Shown: positions 39,704 to 50,759 of the stretch, piece by piece
Numbering within the stretch: position 1 is the stretch's first letter
Layout of the letters: each line of letters starts with the position of its first letter
Position numbers and translations under genes: made by a program
Source of the DNA: Ciborinia camelliae
Lineage: Eukaryota; Ascomycota; Leotiomycetes; Helotiales; Sclerotiniaceae
Direction of reading: 5' to 3'
Assembly (NCBI GenBank): GCA_025890175.1
Contig: JANPYM010000010.1
Location: forward strand, 898,427-962,426
DNA length: 64,000 nucleotides
Notes under the pieces: model-generated
The model's database searches: none
What the model saw: only the letters and a program-made list of their open reading frames with translations
Told to the model about the DNA's origin: nothing

Positions 39704-41304
39704 AGGTTAAGAAATTGAAATACGATGAGTTGACCTACTTTAAATGTCTTCCGCAATGCAATTATCTAGTCCATTGTTAGTATCAATGCTAGATCTGTGT
39801 ATTGCGATTTGTTTTGATAGAAACTTGGCGTAAAAAAATCAACGAGGATAATTGATACCATGAATGGATGAAAATTCACAAAATACAAGACTTTTGGTAC
39901 TGATTCTACTGAAAGATTCATCCATGCAGTTGTTGCCATTGCCTTATTCCTGTCATTCCATTGTTGTTGCAATATTCATACTAGGCATATGCCTTCTATA
40001 TTACGATGGTTTTTTGTAGTGAATACAGGGGGCAGAGATTTTTCGTCCCAACTCACCGTAATGGAAGAGAGGCTAGACTTCTCAGCATCCTCTACCATTT
40101 TCTGCATGTTTGCCGAGATAAATTTCGGCTCCCGAGGCAGGGGATGAACGCTCCTGCCAGCGGTACTTTTCTAGAACAGAGTATCCTATTTGCCATCATG
40201 AGAAGACGTTTTCGAGCAAGATAGAGTGTATGAGATCGAGATCAAGATGCGTGTTCAATAACATACATGACTGGGAAAAAAGCAATCAACCCAAAACTCC
40301 ACTTAATCCATATTATCCATACCATCAGAAAAATGGTAAAAGGTACTCGCCTGTTCCTCCTGGCCTCCTTCATCCTAAGCTTGCCTTCGCCTTCTTTGGA
40401 ATACCAGACATTAAGGTTCTAAGGACAGTCATCTTAGGCTTGTCTACTACTTATCTCCAGATTACGCAAAGTAATTCGCGACTGTCAAAATTTACTCGCA
40501 TAGCACTGTTGACCCCGTATCCATAGAACTATTAAAAGGACTCGAGGCTTTTCAGGATCGCTATCTCAAGCTTCTCTGCTCTCGTTTTTACATTCCCTCT
40601 ACTATGTCTGATCTTCCCCCTTCGGGGGGTTAGAAATGATAAGGTAGTAGAGGGCGGCTCGAGGACTGGTAATCTTGACCCAAGGAAGGGGGCAGAGTGG
40701 CCCGAAAGGCAACAGTGGAAGGTAAAGTGATGGCCGACTTGAACAATAATCGCGCTAGGTCAGGACCACCACTTATCCACCTTGCCACTGCTGTCTTCAT
40801 CCCTCGCCCCCCTTCGGCCTTGACCCGTAACTATGGGCCAAGTCCATCGTTCTCTGGCCACCCCCTACCCTTTTCCGCACCGCCCACCCCCCTAAGGGAA
40901 TGGACGGATTGGAAGATCGTAGGGGATGCCAGAGAACGATGGACTTGGCCCATAGTTGCGTTAGGTCCATTTACCGATACCGTGTCTCGAGCACCTTGCA
41001 ATCATAGATAATCCAATGTTCTTTGCAATTCATCTTGATGCTTTGGTATTCAGAAATTGCATAACATGACACCATCCACAACTATCAATTAGTTCCCAAC
41101 TCACGGCCCTATATTCATAATCCTCAAATCTTCCCCCACCTCTTTGATCACCCGTCTCCGTCTCATTTCTTTCTTCTTCCGTCGTATGATTCCGGATCAT
41201 TATTATCGTCTCCTAAAAGCCCATTGTCCTCCAACTCAGTACCTGATCTCTTATTCTCCAACGACAACTCTGCACTCGGTCCTCATAAATATTATAACCA
41301 TCAC
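39704..41304. other. Intergenic spacer with foldback element
   Basis: Between the convergent 3' ends of ARG4 (+) and the cyclase-family gene (-). No supported ORF. Contains a strong inverted repeat (listed separately) and a small C/G hairpin, CCCCCTTCGGGGGG, at about 40616-40629. Confidence 0.5.
40829..40957. repeat. Foldback element: 30-bp perfect inverted repeat, 69-bp loop
   Basis: The arms 40829-40858 and 40928-40957 are exact reverse complements (30 of 30). Pairing extends outward by about three more bases with one mismatch, and inward imperfectly (CCCCTAC against its complement). The whole ~130-bp unit could form one long hairpin. No ORF is inside. It resembles a MITE-like or foldback relic, but I see no clear target-site duplication. 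Confidence 0.8.
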
Positions 41305-42949
41305 CTAAAAGATAGCCATGGCATTCGGTGGCGAAGATACCCCTCCCGGCATATTTAATGGCATAGATGTAAGGAAGAATGAATATCGGTTGAGTTCACG
41401 ACAGGTGCGGGATAATGATTCGAGATCGAATATTTCGCCTGTTGGAGAGAAATTTTAGTGTTTATGACTGGTAAAGCAGAGAAATATCTGACTAGAAGGA
41501 TGATTGGGATATGACAAGAAAAGCCGACTGCAAGTGATTGAACAGAAAGTGGATAGGAATTAGGAAACGAAGAAAAATGGAGGGGCAAAAGCATGGAAAG
41601 AAGCAGAAGCGGAATCATCTCACCAATCGGCATTCCCCATCCTCCGAGCAAATATTCATGACAGCTAATCTCCCCTTGCGTAGGGTATACCTCCCAACTT
41701 ATAGCATCACCCGCTACTGCTGATATTCCACTATCCCATAACCACTCCAATAACTCCAAGCTAGGTTCAACACCGGCATGTTTGGGAGTGCTTTGGGATG
41801 CATATTGCTGTTTTTGAGAATCAGTAAAACTGTCCCATTCTGGGATTACGCCCATGCGGACAAAGAGGATGTCGCCGCGTTGTGGAGTTATATTTTGTTC
41901 AGTGAGGATAGCGAGGAGGGTTTTGAAGGGGATGTTGTGGAGGGAAAAGTTGGTGTACTTGATGGGTGGAGATTGTTGGGTACACCAGTGAGCGTAATCG
42001 ATTAGAATTCCACGGCCTAGGAGTGATTGTAAGCATTTCTGGAGATGTGAAATTTGGGAAGTGGAAATAGTAAGACAAACCGGCGATTCCCTCTGGTGCC
42101 CAATGCTGAAGTCCAATTCGGTGGTTGGATGTATCCATAATTTCGTCTTTCGTAGTGCCACCATAGAAGACTCGATCCTGTGATGTAGAGGGGTCTGGGG
42201 GATTTCGTGGCTGGGAGTAGTGACGGAAGCCGTCCCATTGACTGCTTTGTTCTGTAGTTCGGGTTAGTTGATGGCAATTTATAGGCTCTGGGTGTGTAGT
42301 ATCACGAAGTTACAATCTGTGCTTGTAATCCCAAACTCTTTTGGAAAGTGGAATGAATATATTTATTTACAACAACGTTGTGGTCACAACTAAAGGGAGC
42401 TGAGATGAATATATTGGATCACAAACGATCGTTGTTTTCACTTGCCTCTTCGAGATGGACACTTGCCTATCATATAATCAAGAAGCTGCGAATAATAAAT
42501 CACCTATTTGAGATTTCAAAAACGCATCACAGAATATCCAAGGAGAGTTGTCATAACGTACGAGGATTCATATGATAAACATCATCAAAACATGCCCCAT
42601 ATCCACTTCCACCTGGTCCATTCAGTGGAATAATCTTATGGCCACATTTTTGTCGGCCAAATTGTGAATACTCCAGTTTTGTCATGTCCCATCCGAGGCC
42701 TACTCTTTTACCCGTTTTTATCTCAGACGCTGCGGCTGAAGAGACGATTTCTGGTGTGAGGAGAGAGAGACGGCCTGGGAGGTTATCAGCTGATTTGACT
42801 GCAAAAAAGATGATAAAAAACTTACCTATTCCCTCAAGAGAAGATCCAGGCTCCCCTAACCATACTCGTTTCGGAGTTGGTAACTTGGAAAAGGGGGTAT
42901 CATAGATGGAAGGGTCGTAACGGAGGGTAGCGGAGTCTTGTTCGGCCAT
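41305..42949 (-). CDS. Cyclase-family protein (PF04199, kynurenine formamidase-like fold)
   Basis: Five exons on the minus strand: 42949-42826, 42774-42562, 42251-42081, 42016-41624 and 41438-41305, phases consistent, giving 344 residues. Fungal members are annotated as putative cyclases; substrates are generally unknown. Conserved blocks: KRVGLGWDMTKLEYSQFGR, QSSQWDGFRHYSQ at about 113-125, the stretch from RIGLQHWAPEGIAG into RGILIDYAHW, the GDILFVRMG segment, GDAISWEVYP, and the C-terminus FFLTSMPLNMPGGVSSPPNA. The metal-site region reads SSQWDGFRH instead of the bacterial HxGTHxDxxxH, leaving the Asp and final His; this is the usual look of the fungal branch as I recall it. No neighbouring pathway genes suggest a role. 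Intron 2 is 310 bp. Confidence 0.87.
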
Positions 42950-44260
42950 GATGGGTATATGTCAATAAGGAACAACTTATTTTTCTCGAGGGAAATTTTC
43001 TTTTGTGACTTATGGTAAGAAATATGAAATATCCTTCATACAAAAATATATTGCAAATCAAATCACAAAAAGCATCCAGTAGCTGGAGAAGAAATACGGT
43101 ATTGATAATTGCAAGAACATAACGTGTGACTTCCCCACCTTGTCCCACCTTCGGTCAATCGGCATAGAGTTGTCCGCCAATCATCATCTGCGGACACGTT
43201 TGGGGTTTCCTGCATATCGTGACATCTTGACGTCGTGACATCTTCAAAGTGTGGGAAAGGTTGAGCGGCGAATACCTATAAAGTTTTGTAGGTTCCGTGT
43301 GAAGAATGATGTGAAGAAGAGAGTTACAAGTAAGATGCCGTTAAGTACCGGTGCAGAAGGTTTCGCCATGATCCGTGGGAGGGAGCATGTGAGGGGGGTG
43401 TTGGTCTACATCGTTGAGAAACTTGGACAAAGTGTCGTATCCGATGGTAAACGAGGGACGATGAACAAGTGCGAGCGAAAACAGCTTTTTGACTCAGCAA
43501 GTTGAGGCTTGGTGAGGAATTCTTCCACTGCCAGTATATGTTTTCGTTGGTCACCCTGAGAGGCTCAATTGAGTAAACCTTTTGATAGCATAGAGAAGAC
43601 TTTCTCATATCCTGTTTTCTTTTCCCGGGGTCTTTACTGTCAGGATCTTTCAAGGTGACTTCAATGTTGAAGACAAGCTCAATACATTTGATAAATTTGA
43701 TCGAGCCTTGCGCAGATTTCTAAACTGATCACACCTTGATGGCGATCAGAAAAAGCGGTGAATGGCAACTGGAGTGAAGAGTTCTGTCGGGGAGTATGAA
43801 TTTGGTGTACGAAATAGTGAGTTTCAATATCGTTCATAGTGTGTATATGTTTCTCTACTAACACTCTTATATTATCTGACAATAGGATTGTGATGCATCA
43901 CGACGTGAATGGAGATGATTGTAAATCATAATTGAGTCGGAAGATACTACTCGTAGAATAGGAGCATTTCATTGCTACACTTACAATCATTCAAATGCAT
44001 CAAGTAGAAAGGTAAAATTCATGATTGGGATTTCTTGTTCAAGAAGTATATCCTCCACCTGCAATTCCGATCTCCCCACCCCATCCATCACACTGAATCA
44101 AGAAAACCAACTCCAAAATTTAATTCCAAAGTTGCAAACAGCGACATGAACTACCCATCCCGCCCGACCTCCTCAGTAGTCATAACACCACCGATCCAAC
44201 AATCCAACCATCCACACCCCTCTAGAATTTTCTAACATAAACAAGGCCCAATAGCCACGC
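42950..44260. other. Intergenic spacer
   Basis: Contains the promoter of the cyclase-family gene at its left end. A direct duplication around GTGACATCTTGACGTCGTGACATCTT occurs near 43218-43245. No ORF is convincing. Confidence 0.45.
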
Positions 44261-44680
44261 CTAGAGCATGTCAGTTATACCAATGGAAATATTGTCTGCC
44301 AAAAGAAACGTCTTACGCACTTTCCAGGAGTTATTATCATCTTTGTATTTCTTTATTCGTTCTTCCAGGCTCAGCTCCACACGTATCAACTTCTCGAATA
44401 AATCCACTGACTGGGATACCTTAGCTTCATACCCCTCATTCGATTGCATGCCTTGCCAACTTTTTAAATCGCCAATACCGAGAGTAATTTTATCTTTTGC
44501 TTCCTCCATGTCTTGCCGGTCTTTGTCGTTCGGATTATCACTGTACCCCGACATACTACTGTTGTATTTTTCAGCTTCGATCTCCATAGGTTCCAACTTT
44601 GACTTGAGCCATTCGAAGAACTCCTTATCCCCTTTGAAGTTCAAGCTCTTCTGGCAGTGAAGTTCTGCAGCTTCAGCCAT
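44261..44680 (-). CDS. Orphan helical protein A (139 residues)
   Basis: Single exon. I do not recognise a family. The reading frame is open 148 codons further upstream, but the start at 44680 (context AAAACATGGC) fits fungal initiation best and the upstream part has a different, low-complexity composition. The product is charged and mostly helical: FEWLKSKLEPMEIEAEKY, then an Asn/Asp-rich loop, then LFEKLIRVELSLEERIKKYK. No signal peptide or membrane helix. First member of a run of small unrecognised genes extending to about 54 kb. Confidence 0.5.
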   Translation of the reverse strand: MAEAAELHCQKSLNFKGDKEFFEWLKSKLEPMEIEAEKYNSSMSGYSDNPNDKDRQDMEEAKDKITLGIGDLKSWQGMQSNEGYEAKVSQSVDLFEKLIRVELSLEERIKKYKDDNNSWKVRKTFLLADNISIGITDML

Positions 44681-45513
44681 GTTTTGATTATCGACCTGTG
44701 AATTCCGAAAGGTTGCTTCAATGGGTGATTTAGTCGACAACTCGATGTGAAAATACGTAGGAGTGGGCGTCGACGGTTCTTTGGGAAGTGTGATATTGGC
44801 GGTTGGCTTTATTGATTTTTGAAGAGTCTGATGTCTATGGCGACAACGAAATGTGAAGGCTAGAAGAAGTGTATTCCGAGAATCTTTCGCATCATATGAT
44901 ATTGGCGTCAGACTTTGTTGATTTTGAAGAGCCTTATGCGCATATGAGATGTTTTCGCTCGTATATTTTGTTGTGTGGCAACTGGGCGAAATTCTGCTTG
45001 TCGATGTATTGCAAAACAACTGGAAGGGGAGAAAGTTCAAACTCTTCATGCACTTTGGTCGGCTTCTCGCTGGACTGGCGGGTGCCATGAATGACTCCAA
45101 CAGGGGGAAATCAAGGATAATCACACCATCCTGTGGCTAAAGGTGACTAGTAATCATGGTCTAGCCGGGGTAATTCATTTTGTGGATGAAGTCAGCCTGA
45201 TATTGATAGCACGTGAGAGTTCCCTTTTGCTGGATGGTACATCATGAATATTCTTAACATGATTCGAGTTATTGTTACAGCAAAGTTGGTAATCAGTGGG
45301 CAATTCATAATCATGATACTGTTTTCTTGGTCACTGGCGCCAGTTTTAAAAGCCAAAAAGTCCAGAAGTTACTTCTTTCCACCAACAAGACCCTCGCTGT
45401 AAACATCAAAACCCGCTTCTAGCACAAATACAAACACATACACATAAACACTTACAGATCCTCTATTCCCATAACCACACGACCTCGTGCTATATATTAT
45501 CTATCCTTTCAGC

Positions 45514-45747
45514 ATGTCTGGAAATTCATCTACGCCCCTCACTATCATCATTTATGACGTGAACAACTCAATAGTCTCTTGGGAATCCTCAACTGTAAAT
45601 AACACATGCAGTCAAAAGGTTACCAGGGATGGAAAGTTGCAGGCTCCCGGCACAGATACAACAGAGGTAGATTACCTGGCCAAGGCATTTTCCGAAAAAT
45701 GCACTGTTGCTGGCTCGGAACAGTCAGGCACGGCGTCTCAAAGATAA
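45514..45747 (+). CDS. Small orphan ORF (77 residues), doubtful
   Basis: Starts MSGNSSTPLTIII after a CA-rich leader typical of fungal 5' regions. No family recognised. The frame ends at 45747; a further block of coding-like sequence lies just downstream (after an acceptor-like CACAG at about 45830), so an intron may have been missed, but I could not find a donor that keeps the frame. Could also be a decayed gene. Confidence 0.3.
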   Translation: MSGNSSTPLTIIIYDVNNSIVSWESSTVNNTCSQKVTRDGKLQAPGTDTTEVDYLAKAFSEKCTVAGSEQSGTASQR

Positions 45748-46462
45748 GATTTCCCTTCACCATTCACCAGTATGTATAATCCCTTCAAAGAATCTCTAGT
45801 AAAATACTAAGAGCCGACCCACTATTCACAGACTTCCTCAAAAGTTTGACATCATATCACGGCGGCGGCATAGAAGTTGACGGAATGAGAGCACGGGAGT
45901 CTGTCTCGAGGTGTGATACATTCTGAGTTGGTATCTGAGTTACACATGATACAAAGACGTGTATGTTCGGTTCTGCATACCAGGGATGTTCGAGGTTGTC
46001 TAGGCAGAGAAGTGATGACTTTGATTATTCAATACGGAGATATGGGCTTCCACATGTTTGGGGGTTGTGGATTTCATGGTTCGGGTTGGATAGTTCAGAT
46101 TGATAGTGCACGTGAAGGCTTTGTGAATCACCTGGCACTGACTTTTCATTGTGAACTATGTGAATAACAATTTATTTTTCCGCCTCCCGAAAGGACACCT
46201 AAACGATCCTAAGCCTAACAAAATCCCCTTCCTTTCCTTTCCACTCTTCTTCATCCTCACACATAGCAACATAATTCCACAGTCTCCAAGAACACCTCGA
46301 CCTCGTACTTCTGCAATACCGATACTCGAGTTCTTCCACCCAAGCCTCCTCTACTTGAAAACTCTGTTCATTCTACCATAGCAGAGTCTTCTCACAACTT
46401 CTCACATCTCGTCGTCGTCGTCATCGTCATTTCAAATTCATATCGCATCATCATCAGCTTCG

Positions 46463-47231
46463 GTAGGTTTTGATAATCTTCCTCGGCTGTCTAGGCTTTT
46501 TTTACTAACTTTATAGAACAATTATGGCCTCCAGTGACAACCTTGAAAGCAAACTATTGCTTGCTGAAGGAGAGTTCGATAACAATATGGACATTCTCCT
46601 TGGCATGGTCGGCAACAATATCCGTGATTACGATCAAGGCGCCCATATCCTCCAGGCAGCATATGTGCTACGCGTTATTGATTTTCATCTCGATGACATT
46701 GCACGGGTGGACTTCGATAAAGGTCAAGAGAAGATTCATGATATTCTTTTGAAAAAGATCTCAGAGATGAAGCAAAAATATGGGGAAGACGTACCCGAAG
46801 GATTTGAGGAAAGTGTCAACAATATCGTTGCCAGTGACCTAGATATCAATGAGGTTATGACTTGCTTTATCAAAAAGAACAATCTTGTTCCCACTCCTTT
46901 GAGGGATCGGGAAGTCGAAAGTCTTGATCAAGCAAAATTTGTGTGGCAAATTTATCGCATTCGAAATCTTTTGGACAACGAATTGGACATGTTGGCAAAT
47001 TCTGAGGAGAACACGACTCTCCGAATCGAGAGAAATATCAATATAATGTTTGGGGTCATGGGCGAGATCGTCGTGCCGTATAAACAATGGCTTGAAGATC
47101 AACATGAAAGTCAACGGTTTGAAAGTCAACGGCTTGAAAGTGAATTGCGTGAAAGTCAACGGCTTGAAAGTGAATTGCGTGAAAGTCAATTGCTTGAAAG
47201 TCAATTGTCTGAAAGTCAATATCATTCTTAG
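46463..47231 (+). CDS. Orphan protein B with C-terminal ESQxL pentapeptide repeats
   Basis: The coding part is 46524-47231, 235 residues in one exon. A probable 5'-leader intron at 46463-46516 (GTAGGT donor, ACTAAC branch, TTATAG acceptor) ends 7 bp before the ATG, which supports a real transcript. No family recognised. The body is acidic and helical (MDILLGMVGNNIRDYDQ, YRIRNLLDNELDMLAN). Residues about 195-234 are eight pentapeptides of the type ESQRL/ESELR/ESQLL, encoded by a 15-bp DNA repeat (47106-47225). No signal peptide or membrane segment. Confidence 0.55.
47106..47225. repeat. 15-bp coding minisatellite, 8 units
   Basis: Units related to GAAAGTCAACGGCTT, in frame, encode the ESQxL repeats at the end of orphan protein B. 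A unit length divisible by 3 lets copy number vary without frameshift. Confidence 0.9.
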
Positions 47232-47360
47232 ACTGCGAAAGGTTTCATGAGAAATCCTACCGGTATGAAACCCGAAGCGGAGTGGTATATTTTTGCTAAC
47301 GAACAAGATAGCCGTAGAAGTCTCGACGCTTGTGAGTCAAGAGCTCGTGTGGTTTGGGGA

Positions 47361-47520
47361 ATGATAGTTGGATTTGGGGAATGATATTTGGATTTGGGGA
47401 ATGATAGTTGGATTTGGGGAATGATAGTTGGATTTGGGGAATGATAGTTGGATTTGGGGAATGATAGTTGGATTTGGGGAATGATAGTTGGATTTGGGGA
47501 ATGATATTTGAATTTGGGCG
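47361..47520. repeat. 20-bp minisatellite, 8 units
   Basis: The unit ATGATAGTTGGATTTGGGGA is repeated eight times with only a G-to-T variant in some copies and a degenerate last copy. It lies 130 bp downstream of orphan gene B and is non-coding. Confidence 0.95.
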
Positions 47521-48180
47521 GAGTTATGCATGGCTTTGATAGTTTTCAACACACAAATGAAAACTGTTCTGAAACTTTACAATATAAAAATGCTTGGACC
47601 CAGTGAACACACCCATACCATCCCATCCCATCCCATCATTGCATCACTGCATCATTTTGTTCCCCTGAAAGAAACTGAAGATTCGAACTTTATTGCCCTG
47701 AATTGAAGTGAAAATTAGAGCCTCGTTCTTCTGGGTGGACTGAAACTTTGGAAACATGATCTCGTAACCTTCAGACCAAAACAGTCACTCACCATCACAT
47801 TTTTTGAATCATGTGATTTCAATTTCGATGGAGAGCATTTTCACTGTGACTGGAGGTAATATACTAGAGTTATTCATACATACCTTCTATTCTTGCGCAC
47901 CCAACACTTTGCTTCTTCCTTTCCCTCCATATTCTTCTACAACAAAACTAGGACATAGCCGCAAGACAGTTTCCGTATCCAAGTCAGCATCCTCAAAGCG
48001 AACTGCAAAGCAATATCAAGTATGATCTCCCCCTCGTAACAAACAGAAGTTGTCGCTCAATATATTGAATAGGGCCAGGTTCTACCCACCTTTCTCTCCA
48101 CTTCGTCGAAAATTCAAGTCTATAACACACTTAAACCATTCTCGTCCCGTACGTATCTTTCCGTGGTCTTGTACGAAGAG

Positions 48181-48561
48181 ATGCAAAGTTTATCTAATTC
48201 TCAAGCCAGCTCTATTCTCAAAATGAGTGGAAATGAATCCAAAACCCCTCACCCATCTGAGAACTTGGAGGAGCAGATGCTGAAGGACCATCGTGCACTC
48301 GAATCAAGATGTACATCACTTGAAGCGGAAAATCGCAGGATTGGACATACTTTGAGATTAAGGTCAATGTTAAATGGTATCGAAGAGATTGGTTTTCAGA
48401 AAAAGATTGCCCCCATAGCTGCTTTACAGAAAAAAAAGGCTGTTTTACAGGAAGCAGCTATAGCATCACATGAAGCAGTTTCTGAATTAGAGAAAAAAAA
48501 TGCTGCTTTAAAGGAGGAAATTGCTGCATTACAGGGGGAACTTGCTGCATTACAGAAATAG
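48181..48561 (+). CDS. Orphan coiled-coil protein F (126 residues), possibly truncated
   Basis: Unrecognised family. A second in-frame ATG at 48223 (MSGNESKTPHP) has the better context. Residues 37-126 form a long coiled coil rich in Ala, Lys, Glu and Leu, ending in AALQKKKAVLQEAA, NAALKEEIAALQGELAALQK. The frame stops at TAG (48559-48561), yet the next eight codons still encode AALLEEEA before a second stop. This suggests the coiled coil was once longer and was shortened by a point mutation. Confidence 0.45.
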   Translation: MQSLSNSQASSILKMSGNESKTPHPSENLEEQMLKDHRALESRCTSLEAENRRIGHTLRLRSMLNGIEEIGFQKKIAPIAALQKKKAVLQEAAIASHEAVSELEKKNAALKEEIAALQGELAALQK

Positions 48562-49192
48562 GCTGCTTTGCTGGAAGAAGAGGCATGACACAACGCCGAA
48601 TAAGACAAACCAACGATATGGTAAGTGGACACAATAATTACATACAAACCATTACTGATGAAAAGTACCTAGGGAGATCTCATAACGTCGCTCAATTTCT
48701 GCTGGTTCAGGTATCGAGTGCTAGGATTGGAATGGAGGACTGATGCGATGTGATGCACTGGAATATAACAAGGACTGCGTGACTTTTGGATATTTGTCTT
48801 CTACTTCAATATCTAGATAACTAGGTAGTGTAATTGAAGATAAATTTGCCACTCGAAACAATCTACTTGGTGATTTAACCTTACCTGGATAATGTTAGTT
48901 TGGCCTCTATTCTCCAATTCTAACCTGCAACAATCAACCTTCGTCGTTCAACAACTTCAAAGGTTCTTCTCGAACATTCAGTCATCCTATAATTACCAGT
49001 TTATTCTTCCGAGTCTTAAACTATCTACCTAGGAGGTGGTACCTACTCTTTTCATCATTCCATATCAATAATTACTCGAATGTTAAAATTCTCATTGCGC
49101 CGATCATTTTGAGGACCCATTGATCTACAATTATGAAGGGAGACGAGTGTAGTAGTTTGAAGCTAAATGCTAATAGATCAAACCAGTTAGTA

Positions 49193-49296
49193 CTAGTATA
49201 TTGTCTAGTATATTGTCTAGTATATTGTCTAGTATATTGTCTAGTATATTGTCTAGTATATTGTCTAGTATATTGTCTAGTATATTGTCTAGTATT
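49193..49296. repeat. 12-bp minisatellite, 8 units plus a partial
   Basis: The unit CTAGTATATTGT is repeated exactly. Two reading frames pass through it and give artificial repeat peptides; I do not regard them as genes. Confidence 0.95.
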
Positions 49297-49620
49297 AAAC
49301 CATCCAATAGAGCGTCAATGATGACTCGGTATGTTATTATCGTTGTATTACTTACCTGCCTAGGGAGAGTTAGCTTACCCGCCGGCGTGAATTAGCTTGC
49401 CCAAAATACTCGAGTATACTAACCTTGGAAGGTACTAGTTGTATGTAAAGAGGTATATATGATGAGTATTCATCACAGAACTTTCTCTCATTCAACCATA
49501 CCTACCTACCTACCTACCTACTCGCATACACAACATCAAAAGCTTTTATAAGGATCTGTTTTAATTTTCCCACCATAAACCGTATACCGAAGAGTTCTAG
49601 TAGCTCAGTTCCAATTCAAA

Positions 49621-50162
49621 ATGAGCGTAAAGCAACCCGAGGTCAAGTCGTTATCCATCTCCGACTTTAAATGCAAGATTGATAAATGGGAAAGAATTAT
49701 GAGGATATTTCATAAGAAGGAGAAAAAACTACAAGAGTCTTTTTACAACGACGAACGGGAATTCTCTAGGAGACTTGATATATTTGAAGCACTTGGTGAG
49801 AAAGGAGAGTCATTTTGTTTCGGCTTAAAATTCCCACAGAAAGTAGAACTCTGCTCGAAAGTCGAAAATCGTTTGGAAAAGGAGTGTGAGGAATTGCATC
49901 TATCTCAATTGGAGAATTGTGGCTATACAGAAGATATAAATCTGCATAGAATGTATCAAAAGTTGATGGAAACCCTCGAACGCATGAAAGATCAAATCTT
50001 CTATTATAACTTCTGGTTTGTGTAGATGCATTGAATATCTAGAGGATTCTTGCTAATAAATGATGTAGGAACTCCGATCTTTCTAAAGTAGTGGGCATGG
50101 AGTCGGTATTAAATAGTATCCCAAATGCCTCAAATGCTTCAAGTTCCTCGCAACAATCGTAA
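49621..50162 (+). CDS. Orphan protein C (162 residues, two exons)
   Basis: Exon 1 49621-50015 and exon 2 50069-50162, with a 53-bp intron: donor GTTTGT, branch GCTAAT, acceptor TGTAG, splitting a Trp codon. Without splicing the frame ends two codons past the donor (134 residues). No family recognised. The N-terminal part is strongly charged and helical (KWERIMRIFHKKEKKLQESF, VENRLEKECEELH, YQKLMETLERMKDQ), and the spliced C-terminus is Asn/Ser-rich (NASNASSSSQQS). The leader is preceded by a TACC run (49499-49522). Confidence 0.5.
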
Positions 50163-50759
50163 GGATGGAGTTAAAGTATCATATCGAGATTTGAGCGCGT
50201 CGACCAACGAAGGCAGATCTACAGCGTTTCAAACCCTCTGCATAAGATAAGAATCATTCTGGGTTTACGACAAATCTCTATCTATGCCGCTTCATATTTC
50301 ATTTGACTTGTACTAAGAAATTTACTCAAGAGATGGTGGAAGGTTTACCCTATGCCGTTTACCATCTAACCAAGTTTATATATATTTCGCCATTACTTCC
50401 GCATTTTCGATTTATCTTCAATAATTCATGGCATTTCTCATAAGATTGATACTCGGAGGTCTTTATTGGGTTGCTGGATCTGTGGTGCGGAACTAAAGTC
50501 GGTCGTGCCTGCCATATTCGTGGCTGCAAAGTATAATCTTGACTTTTGTCATCTTTCACAACACTTTTTCTCTACCCCTTCGAACAAAGACCACGAAACC
50601 TCCCCTACAAAATCGATACCAAACCGAATTTCTATATTCTCGCCTTCTTTCAATCACAATTGTCAAATTAACAGGAACACACATTTAAAGCATTCGAAGA
50701 CGATCCCATAATTCTCGGGCATTTCCTGTCGGTCCTCTCGACTACCTTCCAATCACACA

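Noticed and set aside
44684..45124. Upstream extension of orphan A to 287 residues
   Set aside because: The extra 148 residues have a different low-complexity composition and the internal ATG at 44680 has a better context; probably open leader sequence.
49133..49395. Frames giving LVYC or SSIL repeat peptides
   Set aside because: Pure translation of the 12-bp minisatellite; no leader, no intron signals and no other coding support.
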